Positions 22,826 to 34,340 of a DNA stretch of 64,000 nt are shown here, piece by piece. The stretch is from Choanephora cucurbitarum (taxonomy: Eukaryota; Mucoromycota; Mucoromycetes; Mucorales; Choanephoraceae). The notes under the pieces were generated by a model, which saw only the letters and a list, made by a program, of their open reading frames with translations, did no database searches and had not been told where the DNA came from. A program made the position numbers and the translations under genes. Within the stretch, counting starts at the first letter, position 1, and each line of letters starts with the position of its first letter. Where the stretch lies: the NCBI GenBank assembly GCA_025331435.1, contig JAIWNI010000079.1, forward strand, positions 1-64,000, written 5' to 3'.

Positions 22826-23229
22826 TTATTCATTGAGCTTCAGCAAGGTTACAGTTGGTTCAAATCTTTTGTAATCATCGCTGTAAAGATATGGCTTTTC
22901 AACATTAGAAGCCGAAGCAATGCTTTTGGCCATTATTTTCTAAAAAAAAATCAAGGGTATCAATTTAATCTATTTCCACCTGAACTATGTACACTCTCTG
23001 TTTCTTTTGCTTACCTTGTAATGAATTATAGATTCTAACAAAAGTGACATGTGGCCAAAAGTTGCTGGAAAAATGGACAGAATCGATTTTCTCAAAAGCC
23101 GGAAAGTATACTTTTTTTGCGTTGTTGATTTCATCTCTGCTTACTGTTGATTCTTGAGGATTGTATTCATGAACAAAATATTCAATATCATGGCCTGTTT
23201 GTAGAAGTGTCAAATAAAGCAGACTTATA

Positions 23230-23374
23230 TACAGTCATCCCCCGATTTAGAAATGGTCTTGAGGGAACCAAAATTCAATTAAAGCTGGAAATTCCCTGTT
23301 ATTGCTTTGAAAATAGGGAAGGGCATTGATTTAGGGAACAATGTCGATAAAGCCTAAATCAGGGGATAACTGTA
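23230..23374. mobile_element. 145-bp MITE, pogo/Tc1-like ends, TA target duplication
   Basis: The ends are inverted copies: tacagtcatcccccgattta from 23230, and tacagttatcccctgattta read inward on the minus strand from 23374, with two mismatches in about 21 bp. Both begin TA-CAGT, as expected for insertion at a TA dinucleotide. There is no coding capacity. Similar termini are typical of pogo/Tigger and Tc1/mariner elements. It lies within the decayed gene at 22826-25537. Confidence 0.7.
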
Positions 23375-24043
23375 CTATAAAAAGAGACAGTATCCACCTG
23401 AAATTATGATAGCAAATGTGTTCAATTCTTTTTTGCTCTTTGTAGCCAATATCCTTTTGTGAAGCATCTCTTTTGCTGATATCGGCAAGTCGGACTCGAT
23501 CTTCTTCAAGCATTTCGAATGGAGTCTTGAATGGTTTGATCTCCATAACACCATTTTCAATGCCACCAATTGTTGCAAATTTAGCATCAGTTGTTTGTCT
23601 TCTTTGTATCTTCATATTTGAGTTTCTGTAAAGATTTAGAGGTGTGTCCCTGCATTCGAAAAATCACCATTTGCCAATGAGAATTGTGTTTTATACAACA
23701 ATGACATTCATGGTAATACAACGGCTTACCAATAAGCAGCTAATCCACCATTAACATCAAAGGCAGCATTCATGAATGGGGCTACATGTTTGATTTTAAA
23801 GTCATTCTCCATGTTTTTCAATTGCTCAGGTGCTTGGTAGTACTGGTAATTGTATTGATAAATGTCGCTTTTTTGCAGTTGTTAAAAAAGCTGTATATCA
23901 TTAGTACAAGAAGAATGACCCATTATGCATTTAATCAATAGTCCAACATTTTAAATAATTTACAAAGAAAATAATTTACCTTGTGTTAAGCAGAGAAACA
24001 ATGCTCAACTTTAGTTGGAGAAAGAAGCATGTTCTTCGTGCGG

Positions 24044-24252
24044 TATAGTATTACCTTGCAATAACGAAATTTGGTATAGATGCAAAGTTGCCCGTTATTA
24101 CGAGAATTCTATCATCTTTTATTACAACTTAAATAAAAAAAAGAGCCATTGATATAATGTAAGAAGTTTATACCTTACGTGGATGCAATCTTAGTTCTGT
24201 ACGGTACTAAAACCCTGCAATATCGATTCCGTTATTGCGGGGTAGTACTATA
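24044..24252. mobile_element. 209-bp MITE, second family with pogo-like ends
   Basis: The left end reads tatagtattaccttgcaata (24044 on). The right end, read inward from 24252, is tatagtactaccccgcaata. Similarity continues through aacg-aat. Each end is followed by a second, inverted version of the gcaataacg motif, so the ends can also fold locally. No ORF. It lies in a presumed intron or decayed part of the surrounding gene. Confidence 0.6.
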
Positions 24253-25825
24253 CGTAAACAGACACTTTTTAATCTACTTGTATATCACTGTTTCAAAGTT
24301 TAACTTACGCGAATAAACTCATTTATCATGTTTGAAACATCATTCTCCAATGCTTCGGGTAAAACACAACCATCACTGGTACTGCTTGTAAAAAGCAATG
24401 CCAGGCATTTTCCTAAAAGAAATGGTATAAGTTTGTTAGTCATCGTTTTGTAGTAAAAGAATCGGTGTATTAGAAACTTGTTCTTACGATCTTTCAGTTA
24501 TTGATAGATTGCTTCATATATAGGCCAAATCAAAGAGGCTTTCTTCAGTAGTTGAGATCAGTTCATCAAAACTAGTGATGTAAGCGAGAACTGGACTCTT
24601 CCTGGAACTAACAGAGCCGTTTTGATCTTCATATGTTCCACCAGAAGCTGTTGTTACAAAAGAAATATCTAATTGAGAAAAAGAAATGTTACTATGAATG
24701 ACAATGCGCAGAATAGTTGGAAATAGACCAAACTGTTATCATCTTGTTCTACTAGTGCCAGTGACACTATTCTTGTCTTTGTTCTTCTTGTGTTTTTTTC
24801 TTCTACTACTGCTCTTTCTTTGTCTTTGTATCTTTTTGTCTTCCTGTTTCTTGAGATGTTTGGGCTTGAAAATCGCCTTGGATTTCGGAAGGACCTTTTT
24901 CAACGGCAAGTTAGGCGATCATTTTTCATTGTGAAGCATCTTGATTTTCTCTTCTTCCCATCTTCTAATTTTCTCTCCTTCTTTTCGCTTTACTTCTCTT
25001 GCTTTGGCATACTGAAATAAGAAGCTGCTTCTTGTCGTTGGGCTTGACAAATATACTTTCATACTCCTGCAATAATCCATGAGTAGCTTGGCTTGGGGGA
25101 ACCATTGTAGCTGAATTATTGATCAAAATCAGGCGATCAGCACCGCTCTTCTTTTGCTGTTTTTCGTTTTCATCACTCGTACAACCCAAGGTTACTCGAA
25201 AAGCGGACAAAGAAACCTTCTTGCCAGAACTCAAGAAGGGACGATGTTGAGCCTTAATTGATTCAGTAAGTCGACGACGAACGCTTGTCTCAATCACATT
25301 CAAATCAGTTTGAGAAAAGAGCCTTTGTCTCTCAATTGAAGTTTTAAGAGGAGTGGTCTTTGTTTGCTGAAGTCTTTCATAAGCTAATCGTGCAGTTGAT
25401 TCAGGAAGGTTAAGATCTTTGGCGATCTGAGCAACGTTACTTTGATAAACAAAAGCGCAGTCTAACCTACCATAATCGTATTCGGAGAGATACTTGTTAG
25501 CTTCTTTGGATACAGTAACAACTGTAGAAGTGCTCATTTTTGTATGTTTATTAAGAAAAGAGTGATAAAAAGACCAACAGGACAACAATGAGTTACATGA
25601 TTAAATGTGGAGTTTATAAATCCTCCAGTTATTTCGACTCATACCGAAGCTTAAATTATGCAGCTATTTCATTCTGCTTTAAGCACATGTATTTGTGTTA
25701 GGGAGAAGGCAATCCGAGCAGATATGGTGTTCGTTGAATTCAGTTGATTTTGACTTTTTACACGACAACAAGAGACTTTCTTTCCAGAAGAAACCAGTAT
25801 AACTGGAATTCCGACGGTAACCGAC

Positions 25826-26700
25826 TTAACAGCTACGGCGCCCACAGAGTTTTAACTGAAAGAGCATACGGTTGCGATCCATAATAATGAACATATCATC
25901 AACATAGAGTAGACAGTCGAGAAGAAGAGCTGCATCAACTGGAGAGCGGGTGTCAGAAGGGGTTTGAGGACAAATGGAGGAAAAGCGAGAGGAAGTGATG
26001 TGATTGAGAATCATCTTCATGTGTACAATATCAAGCATGTTTTGGATCAGTCCAAGTAGAGGAGGAGGGGGTGATGCTCATTGTTGCTTGCAAAGGGTAG
26101 TACGTATTTCGGCAAGACATAAAGTCCAACCTAGAGAACTTTGTGAGCTTCAGAAGCCCCCTTGTACAATGCTTAGAGGAGGAGACTAGAAAGAGAAGAG
26201 GGGAGGGAAGTAAAGGCAGCGTTATAAGGTTTTCGTTAGCACCCATATGAGGCTGATCAGCCCATTTCATGCTCTGAAGGCGAAATGAATCTTTCCAGGG
26301 AGACAGCGAGCGATAGATAACTGTGCTATGCTGCATGAAAGAAACTGAGTTGCCAATTGGTTCAGTTATTGACCTCGTATGCTAGCTAATTCTTAGCGCA
26401 TCAGTTTCAGTTCCAATTTAGTGCAATCAAGTTCCTCCTTCAGTTGGAGGACGAGTGTGTGGAGAGTCATAACAGAGTCTTCTTATGGGGATAGTCTGTG
26501 GTTCAAAATTGGATGAGAGAGATTCAGAAAGCTTCATGTTTTGGCTATCAGCATTCATGGCTGCTGGGATGGGTTTTGTTAGAGTATTGTATAGCATTCG
26601 AACGTTGTACGTCTTGGAGCAACACCCTCAAATGAATATCGGCTGGGGACAAACAAACTCCCGTGATAATAAGAATTGCTTATAAATTACATAGTTTATT
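25826..26700 (-). mobile_element. decayed LINE-like retroelement fragment
   Basis: On the minus strand the piece at 25826-26160 reads like a reverse transcriptase: a YLDWSK followed by LDIVHMKMILNHI (the LDxxKAYDxVxxxYL region), then TPSDTRSP and the active-site box LLYVDDMFII. Upstream (26031-26700) is a diverged retroelement-type peptide (MKLSESLSSNFEPQ, and PWKDSFRLQSMKW near 26290). Frames are broken at several points and neither end is defined. No intact ORF or poly(A) tail can be seen. Confidence 0.5.
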
Positions 26701-26717
26701 ACAATAGGTAACAAGAA

Positions 26718-28236
26718 TCAAACTGACTTTTTCCTCAAAACTAGCCCTTCTTCTTCTTCTTCGTCTGTTTCATTCTCTGTTTCTATCGTGTCTATAGGCG
26801 TAGATTGACCACTTGTCGATTTAATTTGAAGAATCCAAGAAAGAATAGATCTAAAAGAAGGACGGACAAGCTGTCGATTGTGATAGACAGCATCTACTAC
26901 AGTCGTGACTGAAAGAGCAAATGTGACACTCTCAACATAAGCTGCTGTCTTATGCTCCCACCATCGGCCCTTTTGATGTGGACTCAAGATACGCTCAGTG
27001 AATGAATAGAGTGCACGAGGCAGAACATATAATGTCATCTCTCCTCGGCGATGTCTACTCTCAATCAACAAGGAGAGACCACAGAGCATACTACCGACGA
27101 GAGGGGCCATAGTATTATCCAGTCTGGTCTGGTTGATGCCTAGTAATTGATGGCCTATACGTGTTCTTACAAGACAAATGCTATACCAGATAATAGCAAT
27201 ATAAGTAGCCAGGAAAGTAGAAGAGCGTACCGAAGCAAACAAGACATGAGATATAAACTGGCCTGGATTCTGAACTAGTTTGGATGTCTTGAAAAAGAGA
27301 GGAGGGAACAGATGAACAGAGAGATAGACCTTTACACACAAGTGAGAATAATGTAGTCGTAGATTGCCAAAATGTACTTACTGGAAAGATCTTTGCAAAA
27401 CCTCGATAGAACCTCAAGAGAACATTGGCTTCACAACCATAAGGCTTACCTTCATGAACCAAAGTACATGCTATCCTTCCAGTTACTGGATCCCCCAAAT
27501 GTCTAGGTAGCCCAAGCTGTGTACAATAATCGCCTAATAAATGACTTAGGCCAGTATCTTTCTATAATTTAGACCGGGTTAGCAAGAAGGAGTAAGTTTA
27601 GATCATGAAAGCATTACTTGCACCATAAACCCATGTTCCATTTCGGATAGCCCTTAATGCCTCTAATAAACGAGTATCGATACCAGACATACGAGTGATC
27701 CAATTGCCATATGACTTTGGTAATCTCTGAGGCTCATAGAACCATGAAAACAGAATCTCTGTTGAAGCCAACATAAACACAACAACATTCCCATACTCCA
27801 ATGTCCATTCAGGCACTCGCTTACGGACGGCTAAAGAACTGTAGATACGATGAGCAAATACATCAATGGCTCGAACCAACAGAAAAAAAGTCAAGTCCAA
27901 TGTCTTCATGTCTGGGAACAAGTGTCGAACGGTGCTCATGCTGATCAAGGCAGATAGGAAAACAATCCTTTTGTGATACTGAGTCCATAGAGCATGGCCG
28001 CTTAATGACAGACCCATCAAAAGAGGGATTCCGTTCTGAAGAACACTCGCTTTTAATAATTGAGGGATAATCTGCATGATAGCCTTTTCTATGCTGCCTG
28101 TAGATTTGGTTCGTTTGGCCACTAAAAGGGCTTTGAATGTGGTTGAGATAATAGCAGGTGCTGTTGTGATTGTCCAACCAAGACCATAGGCGCGAATAAA
28201 TGTGGTCAGTGCATCTGTTGGTATGTCACTGTGCAT
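26718..28236 (-). CDS. TMEM135-like multi-pass membrane protein
   Basis: Exons 27622-28236, 27382-27561, 26718-27329; 468 residues. Intron 1 (27562-27621) is GC-AG with a perfect GCAAGT donor; a GT donor one codon later breaks the frame. The N-terminal half is helical and hydrophobic. The middle holds the conserved TMEM135 region, with NGTWVYG, then CTLVHEGKPYGCEANVLLRF. Three or more further hydrophobic segments follow, then an acidic tail (ETDEEEEEG). Family members are linked to mitochondrial or peroxisomal dynamics and lipid storage. Its 5' end lies about 115 bp downstream of the CAF16-like gene on the same strand. Confidence 0.88.
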
Positions 28237-28350
28237 CGTTCACGATCAGAAAAAGAGATGAGCTTAAGAGAAAGAAAAGAAAAGGAATGAGAAAAAACAA
28301 CAAAAAATGATTGAAAGGTTACGCAAAGAAATCATATGAAAACAATAAGT

Positions 28351-29329
28351 TTATTTCCAATAATCATAATATTTGTCAGCGTACTTCTTCATGTTCTCAC
28401 TTAAATCATCCCATTTTGTGTGGGGAAGACCTGTGTTTGGATCTATAGGCTTCTGGTTACGAAGTCGTTCTCTATCTTCTCTTAACCAAGAATAACACAG
28501 GGCCATCAAGGGAGAGTCTACTAAGCCCTTTTCGCGGTGCTTTTCCTTGAAGGCTTCTAATTCTGGGAAATGACTGGTTTCATTCAAGGAAAGAACTTTA
28601 CCATCAGCGACATGAGCCACATGGGTGGCCCAGTCACCTAAACCATCAAAAATATGGGTGGCATAAACCTAATTTAAACCGGTTTAGAAACAGCAGCATC
28701 TATTTGACAACAAACTTACAATTGTACAGCCTCTCTCTTCAGTCTCTATACGAAGGAAATTCAAAAAATCAGCTCTAGCAAGCACATCTAAATCTACTGT
28801 CACTTCATCTAACAACAATAACTCCCAAGGATGCAATAGGCCCATCACTAACTGGACTCGACGACGTTGACCATCTGAAATCTGGTGCATATGCCAATTG
28901 ACATCTACATCTAACACACGCAATAAGATTTGTGTTCTTTCAGGCCATCGATGGCTACCCATGCTCTTCAAGAGATATTCTACAGTCAAATCTGCCTTGA
29001 CTACTGGGTTATTGGCCCATTCTGTGCCTAAATAAGTAACACCCTAATTTGATGGTTGAGTATATTTTCTATGTAATTACAGTTGACTTTACCTGAGGTG
29101 CATCCAAAAAGGCATTTTTGCCCAATACCAAGATTTCACCGGGAATCATACGTTTACCAGCCAAGATCCTGAGTAAAGTGGTTTTGCCTGCACCATTAGC
29201 ACCTACAAGGATACAGCGTTGACCTGCTTTCAATTTGAGGTCAAGGTGGTCGATAATAGTAGGACCGCCGTAAGAGTAAGTGAGGTCGGATACTTCAACT
29301 GAGTATTGGTAGTCCTTGTTGGATGCCAT
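28351..29329 (-). CDS. CAF16: CAF16-like soluble ABC ATPase
   Basis: Exons 29093-29329, 28720-29043, 28351-28668; 292 residues, starting [13 protein letters not shown]. It has a single nucleotide-binding domain and no membrane segments: Walker [10 protein letters not shown], signature [10 protein letters not shown] (in place of LSGGQ) and Walker [13 protein letters not shown]. The C-terminus has the family-specific [15 protein letters not shown] and a helical tail (ADKYYDYWK). Yeast Caf16 associates with the CCR4-NOT complex. The start codon is the first ATG; an upstream in-frame TTG is not used. Intron 1 is 49 nt. Confidence 0.93.
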
Positions 29330-30715
29330 GATCAATAGAGAAAAAAAGGAAAAATAAAAAGAGTGTTTGCGTAGTTGCTAACAAAAATGCAGAAATCAGC
29401 CAATAAAAGTCGTGATTTATTTATCATCTGCTTTTTCACGATTTGCAGAAATACTCTGGTTATTTGTTGTATGGATCTAAAGAGAGAGTGAGAGGGGATT
29501 CCTTTTGAAAAGATAGAAAGTGTGACATGAGTTTATATATTACGGACTAACGATAATTCTAGAAAAAGAATAGGAGTTCAAGTAAACAGCATTAAATTCA
29601 TGCTAATATCTTGGGTAAAATATTACAAAAGGGCAGTTGGCTCATTGTCCCTGCGATCGTATTTTATGAATGAGTACAGCGTGTCATGCCCCTAAGCAAA
29701 ATAAGCCCAGCTAACAAAAATGGCTTCATCCATCAAGTATATTTTGATCTGGAAGATAATGGATTGCTTCATCTGATTGGACAAGAAATCAATTGTTGTT
29801 GATCACTTTTGAAAGATGTTGCTTTCGGGCACAGTTTTTTTGTTTCCTCCTCTCCTTACCAACTCTCTGTAACCAACTTGACTTTCTTTTGATTTGATTG
29901 CACTTATGTCTGTTATAAATATCTTCTTATTCAACTACTTCTTTTTCCTTTATTTTTCTCTTTAGGAAACTTGCATACTTAAGAGAATTGGAAAAAATAT
30001 GCTTGTTATTATTTTTGCTACCATAAATAAAATTGCTATAATTACTATCAAAAGCTGTTGATCCCAAGTACATTTTTTTCTGTCTCAAGTTGCTCCCGAA
30101 AGATCTACTTATTATAAACAAATGCTTATTTTGAAAACAATGCTGCTTTTGTAGTCAGTTCCATAGTTCTTTCATTGAGCAGACTCAGTATATGCCTTAT
30201 TCATGCAAATATCAATATAAGAAGAAATTCTGACTTTTATTGTGTAATATGTTAAAAAAGAAAGAAACATAAGTTATGGGTTCAATTGAAGGCTCAAGAA
30301 TGATGAACATAAACTATGCTGAAAATAAAGAATTGTCTTCTACGGATAAGGTTTACCCGGCAATAAGTAGATCCTGCGTCTTGATTAAAACTGCAGGTAA
30401 GCCCAGTTGCATGTCAACAGTTCAAACGTCAGCAGTCATTTGACACGATTGTATCTTTTAAGCTCAATTTGGACTTTTTGCTTCAGACACAGTGAGTTCA
30501 TATATGAGTGTCTTTTCTAGACATATAAACAGCCAGAAGTTTACTTAAAATACTACAAAAAGTATGCAAAATGACTTACATCAAAAAGTCCGCAAAATAA
30601 CAATCATGTTTAAAGGTCAGCACGTTTTTTTATTTTTAAAAACTATTTTTTTCCATTTCTTTTCCCTTTCTTTTCTTTCCTTTCCTGACTTATACACACA
30701 CATAAACGCACATAC
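29330..30715. other. intergenic between divergent CAF16 and CDK5 genes
   Basis: About 1.4 kb, AT-rich, with both promoters presumably at its ends. A C/T-rich tract (30650-30690) precedes the kinase ATG. The small ORFs here (for example 29927-30121) have no family features. No RNA gene was recognised. Confidence 0.5.
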
Positions 30716-32239
30716 ATGGATAAATATCAGGTTAGAAGCAATCATCATATACACACCAACTCTAGGCTGATGTAGTATTTATTATTAGAAAATAGAAAAA
30801 CTAGGCGAAGGTAAAAGTTCAATAGAAAATAAAGCCTAACTTTATTAAAATTTAAAAATAGGTACATACGGTATTGTCTACAAAGCACAAAACCGCGAGA
30901 CAAACGAAGTAGTTGCTTTGAAACGTATTCGACTTGATAATGAGGAAGAAGGTGTAAGTCAGACCTTAGAGAAAATGAACCAGTTAAGACTGATTTACTG
31001 TATCAAATCAGGTGCCTTGTACAGCCATTCGAGAGATCTCCTTACTGAAAGAATTAAAGCACCCCAACATTGTCAGGTGAGTTTACATGTCAGATAGTAT
31101 GCGCTTATTTTGTATTGATCCCCTTGTTTAAGGTTGTACGATGTATTACATACAGAAAAAAAGTTGACATTAGTATTCGAATACCTTGATTCTGATCTAA
31201 AGAAGTTCTTGGATTCTTATGGTGGTGACATTGATGTATTGACAGTGAAGGTATAGTAAAAAAAAAGAAAGGAGAGAGGGAGAGAAAACAGCACTAAAAT
31301 CACTTTATGTAGCAATTGATGTATCAACTATTAAAGGGTATTGCCTTTTGTCATGCTCATCGAGTTTTACACAGAGTAAGAAAGAGAGAGTTGGTTAAAA
31401 GAGATCATTGATCCTAATTTGAGCGATAGGATTTGAAGCCACAAAACCTACTAATCAATAAGGTAAAGAAAGAAACATTCTCCTGTCTTCTTTTTTAATG
31501 TACTCATTTGGTTTAGAAAGGCGAATTGAAACTAGGTGATTTTGGTCTTGCAAGAGCTTATGGTATTCCTGTTCGAAGCTATTCTCATGAAGTAGTCACT
31601 TTATGGTATCGTGCTCCTGATGTCCTTATGGGTTCTCGTCAATATTCAACTTCAATTGATTTATGGTCTGCAGGTTGTATTTTTGCAGGTAAGACAACAA
31701 CAAAAACAATGATAGAGGGAAACTGACCTATTTATTGTCTATTAGAAATGGCTTCAGGCAGACCTTTGTTTCCCGGTAATTCAATCTCTGATCAATTGCA
31801 AAAGATTTTCAAAGTATTAGGTACACCTACTGAAGAAATTTGGCCAAAAGTATCCCAACTTCCAGAATACAAGGTATGCATCTCTCTCTCTCTTTGCATG
31901 TAGCTTGTCTAATTCATGTTTACTTTTCATAGCGCGATTTCGAAATATTTCCCAAGATACAACTAGAGACACTTTTACCTAAACTTGATAGTTTGGGTAT
32001 TGATCTCTTAAAGGTAATTTGACTAGGATGATGGCTATCACACAATAAACTAATGTTGTTGTTTTGTCAGCGTTTACTTGAATATCCACCCGATAAACGT
32101 ATTACAGCAAGTGATGCTCTACAACGTATGTGTAGTACAGACTTAATGGATGAAACAAAATGTACTCATGCTTCTTATAGACGCTTATTTCGATGAACTA
32201 CGGAAAAAAGAACAGCCTACAACAGATAGTGGCAAATAA
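30716..32239 (+). CDS. cyclin-dependent kinase, CDK5/PHO85 type
   Basis: Twelve exons: 30716-30730, 30789-30810, 30862-30953, 31012-31076, 31133-31250, 31313-31375, 31430-31462, 31517-31688, 31746-31873, 31933-32013, 32071-32125, 32181-32239; 300 residues. Features: Gly loop [11 protein letters not shown] with the Thr-Tyr inhibitory pair, Lys in VALKRIRL, cyclin-binding helix PCTAIRE, catalytic HRDLKPQN, DFG, and [12 protein letters not shown] with [15 protein letters not shown]. The order and wording of these blocks match CDK5 more closely than CDK1. In fungi this group (Pho85/PhoA) couples cyclins to phosphate, polarity and stress signals. Exon 1 has only five codons. The stop is 30 bp from the L2HGDH stop, tail-to-tail. 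Confidence 0.93.
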
Positions 32240-32269
32240 CGTATTCTCTTCTCTATATATATTTCTTTA

Positions 32270-33589
32270 TTACTTTTGAATAAGAGAACATACATGATCA
32301 GCAATGGCAAGTGATGATGTCAATCCAGGACTTTCAATACCAACCAATGTAAAGAAATTATCATAGCCTAACTCTGTTTCTTCTTTGATCACAAAGTCTC
32401 GGAAAGGTTCTCCTGGACCGGCCAATTTTGGTCTATTTGTAAAAATGGAATGAGATGATGATGTGTATATATATAGAAAAGAAGTTCATACCTTATGCCT
32501 GCATAATCAGGATTCAATTGTTCTTTGCGAATACGGGGAAGATAAGACTGAATCGCTTGAGCAAACGCTTCCCGTTTTTTTTCTTCATCAGGCACACGAT
32601 AGTCATAAGGATCCTCAATGTATTGCACATCAGGTCCAAACTTGATTTTGCCTGCTAAATCCAAAGTCAAATGAGTACCCAATCCAGCCAAGTTTTTCTC
32701 AGGGCATGGATAGATCAAATGTTTGATGTTGAGTGGTCCTGAATAACTAAAATAATGGCCTCGCGCATAGTAGAGTTTGTATGTGTCTGGCACAAGTAGA
32801 TTGCTCACTTTATCTGCATGGAGGCCTCCTGAATTGAACACTCTCTTGGAAAACACAAGCGTCGTCTCTTTGGCATCTGAAGGTGTCGCTATCTCCAACA
32901 GATAACCACCCACAGTTGGCTTGATAGACCTCACAGATGTGTTTAGAGCTACATCCCCATTCTGAGAAATTTTTTGTTCTAAATAATCCATGTATTGATG
33001 GGAGTCAATGATGCCTGTTGAAGGTGAGACCATCACTGAATGCGCTCTAATTTCAGGTTCTAATTCATGTGCTTTTGCCTGATTCAAGAAATAGGTTTCG
33101 ATACCAAGTCGACTTGCCTTTTGATGTAATCCCTCAAGGTACAGACGTTGTTCTTCATTTTGTGCTACTACCCATTTACCTAGTTGGCGGTAGCCAATTG
33201 TGGTCTCTTTTAGTAAATCGTATAATTTGTGTTTGCCTTCTATGCACAATTTGGTTTTCAAGCTCTGTTCAGGGTAATAAAGCCCAGCATGAATTACTTC
33301 ACTATTTCGTGCACTAATTTTTTTTTCAAGAAGTTCTAGCTTTCAAGCAACTTTCTTCTTTTTCTTTTCTAAGCTACCTTGTTTCTTCACCAATTCGTTT
33401 GTTCTTTTCGATGACAATGGTTGATTCAGACGGTCTTTCTCTTGTCAGCCTTTCACCAATGGCTAATCCAACTACACCCGCACCCACAACAATATTGTCT
33501 AGTTCTAGATCGGCTGTTCGTATAGTCGAAAAATAAGCTTTCTTTCTTAAGCTACAGGCTATTCTGCTGACACAAGTTGGTCTAAGCAT
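32270..33589 (-). CDS. L2HGDH: L-2-hydroxyglutarate dehydrogenase, mitochondrial, FAD-dependent
   Basis: Exons 33378-33589, 32492-33313, 32270-32432; 398 residues. The first true ATG is at 33589; the open frame extends upstream only from a TTG. The N-terminus MLRPTCVSRIACSLRKKAYF is Arg/Lys/Ser-rich without acidic residues, a mitochondrial presequence. The FAD dinucleotide-binding fold is VVGAGVVGLAIGERL, followed by SARNSEVIHAGLYYP, characteristic of this family. Later marks are SVMVSPSTGIIDSHQYMDY and the C-terminal FFTLVGIESPGLTSSLAIAD. The enzyme oxidises L-2-hydroxyglutarate to 2-oxoglutarate, repairing a by-product of malate dehydrogenase. Head-to-head with the MTHFR gene. Confidence 0.93.
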
Positions 33590-34340
33590 GACAACAAACA
33601 AAGTGGCAGTAAGAAGAAAAAACGAAAGAGAGCTCCAAAAAGTAACTGAATGGACCAATAAGAAGACTCAGATGCGTTTAAATGACATTTTCATAATGAT
33701 GATAGAAACAGCTTATTCAAAGAGCATCAACTATCATGGGCTATTCTTATAAAAAAAAAACCCTCCATTCTTCATGGCTTCATATTGCGCGAAAAGATGA
33801 GATTTTGGGAATATCCTTTACATAAGGAGAGGACAATCCCATTATGTAAAATGACAAGTCATATTACCACACTGTTGTTATGAGTCAGACAAGAAAAGTT
33901 AAATTGTGCTGTTTTAGGGTACGGTATTGGTGCAATTTCTACCATTGTTCCTCTTATGATTTCAATCCTTATTGAGCAGGTTTTGTTTGCAATCAAAGAC
34001 CCAAGAGGTAAAGGCTTTTTCTCTTACTTCAGGCACAATTAATACCTGCCTATACAAACCTACATATTTGTGTGGTTGTATTGACATAATGCAGCTTGAA
34101 TCAAGAAAACCAAGACAATAATCATCTTTCATCTAGATGTGTTAATGCAATCAGTTTGATTCTATTCGCCAGTTAAATTGATTATTTTCGGAAATAGTGT
34201 AATCTCAAAAAAAATAAGCGTCAAACAAACCAATCATTAACATTCGTATTTAGTCACCGCCAATCTATTTGTTACGAGACTTGAGCTTTCTCTTGTTTCT
34301 TTTTTCTTTCTTTCTTTCCCGTAAAGAACTAGTATCAACA
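33590..34340. other. divergent promoter region between L2HGDH and MTHFR
   Basis: About 750 bp. A short plus-strand stretch near 33918-34030 encodes a hydrophobic peptide (GYGIGAISTIVPLMISILIE), but it lacks a start codon that joins it through a plausible intron. The last 40 bp before 34341 are a strong C/T tract. No other feature is seen. Confidence 0.5.

Larger units (their letters stand above)
22826..25537 (-). pseudogene. unrecognised multi-exon gene, decayed and interrupted by MITEs
   Basis: Not recognised. The ATG at 25537 opens a 190-codon stretch (MSTSTVVTVSKEANKYLSEY) with a helix-turn-helix-like segment (VAQIAKDLNLPESTARLAYE). A Lys/Arg-rich part (RRKKHKKNKDKN) follows in another frame with a TGA inside it. 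Further pieces are near 24550-24670, 23375-23615 (KFATIGGIENGVMEIKPFKT, then DISKRDASQKDIGYK), 22985-23213 (HDIEYFVHEYNPQESTVSRD, then WPHVTFVRIYNSLQG) and a last exon ending KLNE at 22826. Two MITE-like insertions split it. Gene order is inferred from strand and frame. It may be a lineage-specific repeated gene. Confidence 0.4.

Noticed and set aside
33587..33658. Upstream extension of L2HGDH to 33658
   Set aside because: The upstream codon is TTG. The ATG at 33589 gives a good mitochondrial presequence.
33879..34030. Small hydrophobic peptide gene before MTHFR
   Set aside because: Joining its ATG to the hydrophobic stretch needs a 20-nt intron, far too short.
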